Shown one piece after another: positions 1 through 6,367 of a stretch of DNA of 12,322 nucleotides. Position 1 is the stretch's first letter. Each line of letters starts with the position of its first letter. The notes beneath the pieces are model-generated. The model was not told where the DNA came from. It searched no databases and saw nothing but the letters and a program-made list of their open reading frames with translations. The stretch lies in the NCBI GenBank assembly GCA_002729275.1, contig PBTP01000015.1, positions 24,762 through 37,083 of the forward strand, in the 5' to 3' direction. The translations under genes and the position numbers were made by a program. Source of the stretch: Roseibacillus sp. GTDB lineage: Bacteria; Verrucomicrobiota; Verrucomicrobiia; Verrucomicrobiales; Akkermansiaceae.

Positions 1-162
1 GTTGCGATTAGCACGCGGACTGGGCGGGAAAGGCTCATCGGAATCAGTTGTAGGACAGAGCACAGCCTTCGGCCAGTAACGACTTGTGAATATTTCTCCC
101 TTCGAAGTTAAAGGTCTAGGGTTGTCAGAGACGGTAATTAGGAGCACTCTGGAGCATCTCCA
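1..162. other. Upstream region, possible tail of a preceding gene
   Basis: No complete gene is visible here. Frame 2 is open from the window edge to a TAA at 77-79, with a small, glycine- and serine-rich translation ending in TAFGQ. Frame 1 is open to a TAA at 109-111. Either could be the end of a gene that starts outside the window, and frame 2 reads more like a protein tail, but neither is recognisable. The rest, up to 162, is the leader of the next gene: GGAG at 151-154 lies eight bases before its ATG. I see no convincing -35/-10 promoter pair and no terminator hairpin. Confidence 0.3.
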
Positions 163-1230
163 ATGGCTGAAGAAAAAGGACTTGGAAAGCGAAGCGAGGA
201 TTTAACTCCAGATGACTCCTCTCAGGTGATTCGCCTGCCGGTCGAGAGTGATAGGGGGGAGAATAGGCTGGAGATGCGAAGAGATTTAAGGCCGGAAAAC
301 TCTTCTGTGGAAGGCAAGCTGCCTGGTTCGGAATTGCCCGGCGATGGCGATCTTGGGCCAGATGCTGGGGCGGAAGATCTTGGGGTAGGATGGGATACTC
401 CGGAAGGAGAGAGTAAGAGTGTGATTCCAATGGGATGGCTGGCATTAATAGTGATTTTTCTGATTCTCCTTGGGGGGTGGGGGGTGATCACTCTGAATAA
501 GGGATCGGCCCATTTGCGGAGCCAAGATATGGCCGCTGATAGGCGGGATAAGGACGCGGCCTTCGAAACAGAATCTGCTGAGAGGTGGCTTGAGCGTCTG
601 GAAATACGAGTGGATGGCTACCTGGGTGCATTTTCGGTTGAGGAAAAGGCTCGGTATGTGAGAAATCCGAAAAGGGTGTTTCCTTTGATGAGAGATTATT
701 ACCTGCGTCATACATTGACGACAGGGAGGGTGCGCACGATCGAGAACATCCGGCCGACTGAGGTAGGCAAACGCCCTTTCTTCGTTGTGGAAGTATCTGT
801 TGAGGGGCAAGACGAGGCAGAGTTGTTGCTGGTGGAGGATTGTAAGGATGGTGAGCTCCGCTTTGACTGGGAGTCGGAGGTGACTTACCAGCCAGTGGGA
901 ATTGCTGACTACCTTGAGAGTAAGCCCACTGAGCCGTTGGTTTTCCGGGCATACGCACGGATGGACTCGTTCTACAGCTTTGAGTTTTCTGACCAGAACC
1001 GCTATCAGTCCTTCAAGCTTACTTTCAGGGAGGATGATGAGTTTCTCTTTGGGTATGCCGACAGGAGAAGTGTTGAAGGTCGTGGGCTACTTGCGCTTCT
1101 CGAGGAGAAGGGGGAGGGGCTCCCTGTCCTCCTGCGGTTGCGCTTTTCTCCGGATACAAAGTCGAGGCGCTCCGTCCTGATCGAGGAAGTCCTCGCAACC
1201 TCCTGGGTATGGTCCGGAGAAGAGAGCTAG
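163..1230 (+). CDS. Single-pass membrane protein of unknown function
   Basis: This 355-residue protein is not a family I can name. Residues 1-88 are hydrophilic, acidic and rich in Gly, Pro and Ser, so probably disordered and cytoplasmic. Residues 90-111 form one clear membrane segment (Met-Gly-Trp followed by Leu/Ile/Val/Phe). The remaining 240 residues should lie outside the inner membrane. They begin with a helical stretch (about 125-180, containing VRNPKRVFPLMRDYY) and continue as alternating beta-like segments ending in TSWVW. No catalytic motif is obvious and there are almost no cysteines. The ATG at 163 is supported by GGAG at 151-154. The gene stands 120 bases ahead of the envelope gene run on the same strand and may or may not be co-transcribed with it. 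The reading frame is secure; any functional name would be a guess. Confidence 0.8.
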   Translation: MAEEKGLGKRSEDLTPDDSSQVIRLPVESDRGENRLEMRRDLRPENSSVEGKLPGSELPGDGDLGPDAGAEDLGVGWDTPEGESKSVIPMGWLALIVIFLILLGGWGVITLNKGSAHLRSQDMAADRRDKDAAFETESAERWLERLEIRVDGYLGAFSVEEKARYVRNPKRVFPLMRDYYLRHTLTTGRVRTIENIRPTEVGKRPFFVVEVSVEGQDEAELLLVEDCKDGELRFDWESEVTYQPVGIADYLESKPTEPLVFRAYARMDSFYSFEFSDQNRYQSFKLTFREDDEFLFGYADRRSVEGRGLLALLEEKGEGLPVLLRLRFSPDTKSRRSVLIEEVLATSWVWSGEES

Positions 1231-1350
1231 ATTACGGAGCCGTAACGATTGCAATCAGTCTGGTTGCGGGGCCGGTTCGGTGGTGATAGAACCTTTCATC
1301 CCGACGGTTTTATCTGATCTGCGTCGGTCTATTTGTTAACATATCTGAGA
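1231..1350. promoter_or_regulatory. Intergenic leader with two short inverted repeats
   Basis: This 120-base gap holds two perfect 6-base inverted repeats. TTACGG (1232-1237) is mirrored by CCGTAA (1240-1245) directly after the stop codon of the upstream gene. CCGACG (1301-1306) is mirrored by CGTCGG (1322-1327), 23 bases before the ATG at 1351. Neither is followed by a T-run, so they are poor candidates for intrinsic terminators. They could be operator dyads or 5'-leader stems for the next gene. A promoter for the downstream envelope genes would be expected here, but I cannot point to clear hexamers. Confidence 0.3.
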
Positions 1351-2070
1351 ATGAAGAAAGTAATCCGACTATTAGGGATAGCGGCAGTCGTTACCCATGC
1401 GCTGATCGCTCAGGGAGCCGAGGCTCAGGAGGCACCTGCGGTTTTTGGTAGTTACCTTGCACCGGGAGTCGCGGCAAGGGGGCAGATGGTTGTGGTCGAG
1501 CCGCCAAAGGGGATTAATCAATATGTTGCAAAGGTGGAAGAGGCCGCTCGGGCGGACCCAGAGTGGTTTAAAGTTTATTCAAAGAGTGCGAAGCCCGGCA
1601 TTCCTTTGCCTTTTCATGAAAAGCTGGGTTTAAGCAAAGAGGATTATGCGTCCTACAACAAATTGTGGGACGAGAGAAAGATGGTCGCTTTGAAGGATGG
1701 TAATGTGGTGGTGAGACTGGAGCAGTCAAAGCCGGGTGAATGGATGATCCGTGTTTCGGGGAAGGGAGCGCCTCTTTCCCTCCTGCGTTACCAGCAGGGC
1801 AAGGATGTTGTGAAATCACCCAATGGAGAGCTTGTCCGGCTCGACGATATTGATGCTGATCCCCGGAGTATTCTTGGGAAGTGGACCGGCCACGAGTGGA
1901 GATTCCAAGAAGAGGATACCCTTGGAAAAATAAAGGAGAATTTTGGTATTGGGGCATTGGTTGGCACCAAATGGGCAATTCTTGTCTACCGGCTGCAAGA
2001 GACCTCTTCTACGGGAAAGCTTCTCTTTGACAGGAGCATGGTGATCAGGTTCCCCATGAAAGGAAAATAG
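1351..2070 (+). CDS. Secreted protein of unknown function
   Basis: This 239-residue exported protein has no family I can name. An in-frame TTG at 1333 would add six residues, but the ATG at 1351 gives a classic signal peptide: MKK-VIR, a hydrophobic core around LLGIAAVVTHALIA, and a probable cut after AEA at residue 25. The mature protein is polar, with a helical middle (about residues 45-110, including GLSKEDYASYNKLWDE) and a C-terminal half of short beta-like segments. It has no cysteines and no lipobox, so it is likely soluble in the periplasm or outside the cell. The next gene starts 13 bases after its stop, which suggests co-transcription with the AsmA-like gene and a shared role in the envelope; that link is inference. 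Confidence 0.75.
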   Translation: MKKVIRLLGIAAVVTHALIAQGAEAQEAPAVFGSYLAPGVAARGQMVVVEPPKGINQYVAKVEEAARADPEWFKVYSKSAKPGIPLPFHEKLGLSKEDYASYNKLWDERKMVALKDGNVVVRLEQSKPGEWMIRVSGKGAPLSLLRYQQGKDVVKSPNGELVRLDDIDADPRSILGKWTGHEWRFQEEDTLGKIKENFGIGALVGTKWAILVYRLQETSSTGKLLFDRSMVIRFPMKGK

Positions 2071-2083
2071 CGCCTCCTCGTTT

Positions 2084-3577
2084 TTGAAAAATAGTCGGCG
2101 AGCATCTTTGTGCAATCTGGGCATCCGCTGGTGTGTGGTGCCTTTGATGGCCTTCTTCGCGGGATCCCTCCTCATCTCCAATCTGGCTTTGCAGATGGGA
2201 GTGGTTCGCGGAAAGCTCGAGAGAAAGCTGGAGAAGCGGAGTGGTGTCAGTTGGGCGATTGGATCTCTTTCGTGGACACCATGGACAGGGGTGCAGGTCC
2301 GACATGTTGCGGTTGAGGCGCCGGCGCTCGGAGGCAGTCCAGCCGCACGCCCGTTATGTCGTGCCGAGCTGGATTTAAAAGTGCACTGGAGCTCCCTGCT
2401 TCGTGGGGCATTAGATCTAAGAGAGGTTCGGGTTCGAAGTGGGCAGATCGCAATTCCAATGGAATTGCTTTTCCTGCTTCCCAGTGAAGAAGTCCAGTCC
2501 ACGGTGGGGCCATCAGAACCTTCGCTTGTTCCTGTGCCCCGGCCGGAAAGGAAGGAGGATCTGCCCGAGCCAGCAAAAAAAAAGCAGAAGCCGGGGCCAT
2601 CCACAGGTCATGAAAAAACGGGCTCCGCGGTAGCCTCAACTTTCAGGATCATTATAGATCAATGCGACTTGGAGGTGTATTCCAATGAAGCGAAGGGAAC
2701 TCCCGCATTGAAGCTGCGCAATTTCAGCGGTGAATTGCCCCTCGGTGGAAAAGATGCCTCCGGGTTAATCAGGTGTGAGGGAATCTCCATCGGTTCACAG
2801 TTTTTCAAGGTGAACTGGGCTAGCCCAGTTCAATGGAAGCATCCTTCTCTCAATCTTCCCCCAGCGGAAATCGTGTGGAATGGTTTTACGCTTCGTAGCG
2901 AGGGTGTTCTCCAAATGACTCGGACGCCCCGTTTTGCTGCCCGGATTGATATTCCTGCAAGCGAGTGGGCCTCTGACAGTGGGGCTTTCCCATCTGCCCT
3001 GGGGCTCAAGCTTCAGGCGAAGCGATTGAGTCTTAGAGGTGCCCTGAATGGTAACCTTGCCCGATTGTCCAGCTGGAAGGGTGATCTGGCGGTGGAGGCA
3101 CGTGGTGTCGCTCTGGGCGGAGATAGAAACGGGCAAGAGGTTTTCTTCAATGAAGGACGGATGATAGCGACGGTGCGTGGAGGGCGATTTAATCTTCTTG
3201 AGGCCCGACTCCAGAGTGAACGTTTGTCTTTTCTTGGTAACGGCGCTCTTCTGCCCGATGGTCGGCTCGGAGGGGTGATGCGTGTCGTTGCTGATCAGGA
3301 TTACGCTGCACTACTTACACGGTTTGCGATCGGAGCAATGTGGACGGGCGGGTGGACCCGGTCCTGGCTGGCGCCAATGGAAACTCCGGACCGATACTAC
3401 AGGGACATAATATTGCAGGGAACAGTGAATCAGACGATGGTCGATGTGGGGCGTAAAGGAGAGGCTATGGACTTAGCACAGGCATGGAATCGGATGCGTA
3501 CGTTTCTGAGAAAGGAGGCTCTTGAGCCAGAAAAGAGAACAACAGCCAGACCTGCTGAACAAATATTTCCCCAATGA
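2084..3577 (+). CDS. AsmA-like inner-membrane-anchored envelope protein
   Basis: This 497-residue protein starts with a TTG at 2084; the frame is closed upstream at 2057 and no ATG precedes the membrane segment. A basic N-terminus (KNSRR) and one membrane segment (about residues 16-38) anchor a large periplasmic part. Residues 55-120 follow the AsmA N-terminal pattern: a W-x-P-W-x-G-V-x-V turn, then A-E-L-D-L and LLRGALDLREVRVRSG. Residues 140-182 are a Pro/Lys-rich linker. The rest consists of repeated beta-strand segments, ending with a stretch like the AsmA C-terminal region (GNGALLPDGRLGGVMRV). AsmA-family proteins are linked to lipid transport and outer-membrane assembly in Gram-negative bacteria. 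The stop overlaps the rsmD start by four bases (ATGA). The family call rests on pattern, and the protein could belong to a related DUF-type clan. Confidence 0.6.
   Translation: MKNSRRASLCNLGIRWCVVPLMAFFAGSLLISNLALQMGVVRGKLERKLEKRSGVSWAIGSLSWTPWTGVQVRHVAVEAPALGGSPAARPLCRAELDLKVHWSSLLRGALDLREVRVRSGQIAIPMELLFLLPSEEVQSTVGPSEPSLVPVPRPERKEDLPEPAKKKQKPGPSTGHEKTGSAVASTFRIIIDQCDLEVYSNEAKGTPALKLRNFSGELPLGGKDASGLIRCEGISIGSQFFKVNWASPVQWKHPSLNLPPAEIVWNGFTLRSEGVLQMTRTPRFAARIDIPASEWASDSGAFPSALGLKLQAKRLSLRGALNGNLARLSSWKGDLAVEARGVALGGDRNGQEVFFNEGRMIATVRGGRFNLLEARLQSERLSFLGNGALLPDGRLGGVMRVVADQDYAALLTRFAIGAMWTGGWTRSWLAPMETPDRYYRDIILQGTVNQTMVDVGRKGEAMDLAQAWNRMRTFLRKEALEPEKRTTARPAEQIFPQ
2811..2832. repeat. 22-base perfect palindrome inside the AsmA-like gene
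   Basis: The arm TGAACTGGGCT (2811-2821) is followed directly by its exact reverse complement (2822-2832), with no spacer and an NheI-type GCTAGC at the centre. Symmetry breaks at the next base on each side. It encodes residues 243-250 (VNWASPVQ) of the AsmA-like protein. It is not followed by a T-run. It may be chance, a protein-binding dyad or a cruciform-forming site. Confidence 0.85.
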
Positions 3578-4122
3578 GAGTAATTGCAGGCAGGGCGCGG
3601 AGAATTTCTCTGAAGGTGCCGCCCCATTTAACGCGTCCCAGCACTGACCGGCTGAGAGAGGCCCTTTTTTCCATCCTGCAGGGCCGCCTCCAAGGAGCTA
3701 GAGTTTTGGATCTTTTTGCGGGCTCCGGAGCTCTTGGCATAGAGGCTCTGAGCAGGGGGGCGAAGGAAACTGTTTTTGTAGAGCAAAGCCGGCCCGCAGC
3801 CCGGTGTATCCGGGAGAATCTAGAGAAAGTGGGTTTGGCGGAGTGGGGCAGAGTTCAGGAGCGAGATGCTGTTGCCTATCTGCATGCAGCTGCTGAGGTT
3901 TTTGATCTTATTATGGCAGACCCTCCATACGCATCAAATAGTAGCAGAGATTTTGCCAGCGAGTTAATGCGGGACCCATCTCTACCAGAGCGATTGTCAG
4001 ATGGTGGCATGGTTGTCATTGAGGTTGAGTCTAATCGGGAAGAGATGGAGGCCCCGGGATGGCAGATGATCGATTGCCGGACCTACGGAAGGAGCTCGAT
4101 TCTGTTTTACGCTCGGGAGTAG
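3574..4122 (+). CDS. rsmD: 16S rRNA (guanine(966)-N(2))-methyltransferase RsmD
   Basis: RsmD transfers a methyl group from S-adenosylmethionine to N2 of G966 in 16S rRNA on the small subunit. The 182 residues match the usual family length. Visible motifs in order are MRVIAGRARR at the N-terminus, RPSTDRLREALF (21-32), the SAM-binding motif VLDLFAGSGALGIEALSRGA (44-63), the acidic end of motif II (E70), and the catalytic DPPY (116-119) typical of N2-guanine methyltransferases. The C-terminus ends in a YGRSSILFY strand as in homologues. The ATG overlaps the upstream stop by four bases and has no good ribosome site of its own, so translation is probably coupled to the AsmA-like gene. waaA follows 20 bases later. 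Confidence 0.95.
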   Translation: MRVIAGRARRISLKVPPHLTRPSTDRLREALFSILQGRLQGARVLDLFAGSGALGIEALSRGAKETVFVEQSRPAARCIRENLEKVGLAEWGRVQERDAVAYLHAAAEVFDLIMADPPYASNSSRDFASELMRDPSLPERLSDGGMVVIEVESNREEMEAPGWQMIDCRTYGRSSILFYARE

Positions 4123-4142
4123 TCTCGATAGCTTCAAAAGCA

Positions 4143-5444
4143 ATGAACCCGTGGGTGCGGTTACTCTACAACGTTCTCCTGCCTGTTTTCTGTCTTCTCG
4201 CTGCGCCTGCATGGATACTTAAGATGGCTCGCCGGGGAGGTCTGGACTGCGGTCTTCTCCAGCGGATCGGAATTTACCGGGGCCCTTCTGAGAGTGAGCC
4301 TCAGGGAGTGGTCTACGTTCATGCGGTGAGCGTGGGAGAGGTGCGAATGGCGCTTCGGTTGGTTGAGCGATGGAATCAGCGGGATAGCCCAAGGCAGTTT
4401 GTTATCGCGGCTACAACCTCAACAGGGTTTCAGTTGGCGAAGAGGGAGGCCTCCGAAGGAGTGCGAGTTATCTACAGCCCCTTGGATCTCCCTCCTGTTC
4501 TTCGAATTGTTTTTAATCGCTTCAAGCCTGCCCTGATCGTTCTTATCGACTCTGAGATCTGGCCGAATCTTCTTCACCTCAGCAAGCAGCGGGGCGTCCC
4601 TGTTGCTCTCGCCAATGCGCGATTGTCTCAGCGTTCAGCGCGGCGATACGAACGGTTGAAGTGCTTAACGGCTCCCATGCTGGGTCAGATCAGAATTGTT
4701 TGCGTGCAGGCAGCAGAGCACGCGCAAGACTGGACAAGGATTGGGGTTTGTCGGGATCGTCTTGTCATTACCGGGAGCCTCAAGTTCGACCTCGATGGCG
4801 TCCAAGCTCCAATGAAGAGAGCCGAGTTCAGGGGGATGCTCGAGAGTTTTGGCTCGGCAAGACCGGTGGTGCTGGCTGCCAGCACCCACCATGAGGAGGA
4901 GCGTTTTCTGGCCGAGGCCATTCGGGAAGTTCCCGGAGCATTAGCGGTATTGTTGCCCCGCCATATGGAGCGACGGCGAGAGGTGCAGTCCGATCTCGAA
5001 ACTGCGGGGTTTGAGGTGATTTTGCGGAGTAACTTCACGCCTCCTGAGCAGCCGGATGCAGCGGTTCTGCTGGTAGATTCCACCGGGGAACTCGGGGATT
5101 GGACCGCCCATGCTGACATTGTGGTGATTGGAAAAAGTTTTCTTGGTCGGGGGGGGCAGAATCCAGTTGAGGCTGTATCGGCGGGTGTGCCAGTGGTCTG
5201 TGGCCCGCACATGAGTAATTTTGAGCCGTTGTTCTCGGAGCTCCGCAACGCTTCGGCAATTGAGTGCGTCAGTCAGGTAGAAGTCGCGGAGAAGCTGCGA
5301 GCCATTCTGGCATCGGAGCAACGACGTCGGAGTCTTGTTGCCAATGCCAGAGCTACAGTCGATCAGCACCGTGGAGCCACGGATCGAATTATCATGCAGC
5401 TCGAAGAGCTTATAAAAAAATCCTCAGGGGAGAATCCTGACTAG
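4143..5444 (+). CDS. waaA: 3-deoxy-D-manno-octulosonic acid (Kdo) transferase
   Basis: WaaA (KdtA) moves Kdo from CMP-Kdo to lipid IVA on the cytoplasmic face of the inner membrane, the step that starts the lipopolysaccharide inner core. From the ATG at 4143 it is 433 residues, close to the usual 420-430. It opens with a membrane-anchoring stretch (LLYNVLLPVFCLL). Family motifs follow: HAVSVGE (60-66, whose Glu corresponds to the proposed catalytic base), SEIWPN (137-142), GSLKFD, LPRHMERR, and the sugar-nucleotide site GRGGQNPVE (335-343) with GPHMSNF (354-360). The common GGHNP motif is GGQNP here. An in-frame ATG at 4059 has a strong GGAGG (4047-4051), but would add 28 hydrophilic residues with no family counterpart and overlap rsmD by 64 bases, so I prefer 4143. 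The number of Kdo units added cannot be read from sequence. Confidence 0.93.
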   Translation: MNPWVRLLYNVLLPVFCLLAAPAWILKMARRGGLDCGLLQRIGIYRGPSESEPQGVVYVHAVSVGEVRMALRLVERWNQRDSPRQFVIAATTSTGFQLAKREASEGVRVIYSPLDLPPVLRIVFNRFKPALIVLIDSEIWPNLLHLSKQRGVPVALANARLSQRSARRYERLKCLTAPMLGQIRIVCVQAAEHAQDWTRIGVCRDRLVITGSLKFDLDGVQAPMKRAEFRGMLESFGSARPVVLAASTHHEEERFLAEAIREVPGALAVLLPRHMERRREVQSDLETAGFEVILRSNFTPPEQPDAAVLLVDSTGELGDWTAHADIVVIGKSFLGRGGQNPVEAVSAGVPVVCGPHMSNFEPLFSELRNASAIECVSQVEVAEKLRAILASEQRRRSLVANARATVDQHRGATDRIIMQLEELIKKSSGENPD

Positions 5445-5490
5445 GACCTTCAGAAGGGGTGGGCGCGGGTTTGTTGGTGTGATTTTAACC
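5445..5490. other. Convergent intergenic gap without clear terminator
   Basis: waaA and the minus-strand secreted-protein gene end 46 bases apart, facing each other. I found only weak hairpin potential (CCTT-CAG-AAGG near 5446-5456, and TCAGG/CCTGA at 5424-5440 inside the end of waaA) and no T-run on either strand. If transcription ends here it does so by a factor-dependent or non-canonical route. Confidence 0.4.
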
Positions 5491-6348
5491 TTACCTGGAA
5501 CGGGGGGACTGCAGTCTTCGGAGCTCTTCAATTTTTTTCTGCTCCAGATATGCACGAAGCTTGCGAATAACGGCGACATCAGGATCTGCCTCAGGATTTA
5601 CAAAGGGATTGTTGGATCCATACCATGACCATGGGCCACGGGGGACACTCCCGAACTCGACGAAACGCCAGTGAACCCTGTCGCCGGACTTCAGACCCAT
5701 GTAATCGCGGACAGCTGGGGAAACATCAATCCCGGCGTTTTTGCTGCGTGGAGGCTGGCCTTTAAACACGTATCTCCAGTCATCGGTCACCCAGGGACCA
5801 CAGTCTTCCCACTGGGCGTAGCAGACCTTTGGGCCATTATAGAGCTGGATCCAGCGGCCCTTGCAGACAGATTGTCCGGGGCTGGGGCTATAACGGTAAA
5901 ACCACGGAATGACACGAGAGGCCTCTGGGCGATGGAGTCGATGATTCAGACAGTCGTTGTACGGCAGGGCGACGTAAAATGAATTGAGGCCGGGCCGAAA
6001 TGCCTTAGGCGCATAATTGGCTCGCGCTGCTGGATTTGGATCGTCGTAACCTCCATAGTTTTTTTCCCACTCACCGTCCCACGATGATTGATGGTTGGAA
6101 GTGGTGTTGCGCCCGCCGGGTTTTTCGCCGATCCAGAAAATTGTGGCTGTGATGTTTTGTTGCCAGGGATAAACCGTTTTACGGTATTGATATGGATTTG
6201 GTGGTGCCGCTGTCGGTGAGGTCACCCTGGGTCCTTGCTGGGACCAGATCGGCAGCATCCCAAACCAGTGGGCGAGAATTATCAGGCAGAGGAGCTGGAT
6301 TAGAGGGTGTCGTCTCGAATTTGCAGGCATAGAAGATGATAAAATCAT
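5491..6348 (-). CDS. Secreted cysteine-containing protein, possible double-psi beta-barrel
   Basis: This 285-residue protein begins at an ATG 19 bases after the GH3 stop, preceded by a weak GGGAAG; a second ATG at 6330 is possible. A hydrophobic segment (residues 16-35) acts as a signal peptide or anchor. The exported part is rich in Trp, Tyr, Pro and Asn and has four cysteines (C133, C162, C176, C183) that could form two disulfides. Residues 66-75 (ITATIFWIGE), 174-187 (KVCYAQWEDCGPWV) and 206-231 (GIDVSPAVRDYMGL, then SGDRVHWRFVE) follow the order seen in double-psi beta-barrels such as RlpA and expansin-like proteins: a TAT strand, a D-x-GPW turn, a D-x-S helix start, then a hydrophobic strand. 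This is pattern inference. The C-terminus is a charged helix. Tight coupling to the GH3 gene suggests work on an extracytoplasmic glycan or on peptidoglycan. Confidence 0.5.
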   Translation of the reverse strand: MILSSSMPANSRRHPLIQLLCLIILAHWFGMLPIWSQQGPRVTSPTAAPPNPYQYRKTVYPWQQNITATIFWIGEKPGGRNTTSNHQSSWDGEWEKNYGGYDDPNPAARANYAPKAFRPGLNSFYVALPYNDCLNHRLHRPEASRVIPWFYRYSPSPGQSVCKGRWIQLYNGPKVCYAQWEDCGPWVTDDWRYVFKGQPPRSKNAGIDVSPAVRDYMGLKSGDRVHWRFVEFGSVPRGPWSWYGSNNPFVNPEADPDVAVIRKLRAYLEQKKIEELRRLQSPRSR

Positions 6349-6367
6349 GCTCTTTTTCGCTTCCCGT

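Noticed and set aside
472..484. G6-T-G6 tract as a possible G-quadruplex
   Set aside because: It has only two G-runs, lacks the four separated runs of an intramolecular quadruplex, and simply encodes Gly-Gly-Trp-Gly in a membrane helix.
1816..2604. 262-codon open frame on the minus strand opposite the secreted-protein and AsmA-like genes
   Set aside because: It lies opposite two well-supported genes, its translation is Arg/Ser/Pro-rich with no motif, and no ribosome site is evident. It is a shadow frame.
4685..5248. 187-codon minus-strand open frame inside waaA
   Set aside because: waaA is certain from its motifs, and the antisense translation is Ser/Thr-rich and featureless.
5424..5440. 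Possible terminator at the end of waaA (TCAGG/CCTGA stem)
   Set aside because: The stem has five pairs, lies inside the coding region and is not followed by a T-run.
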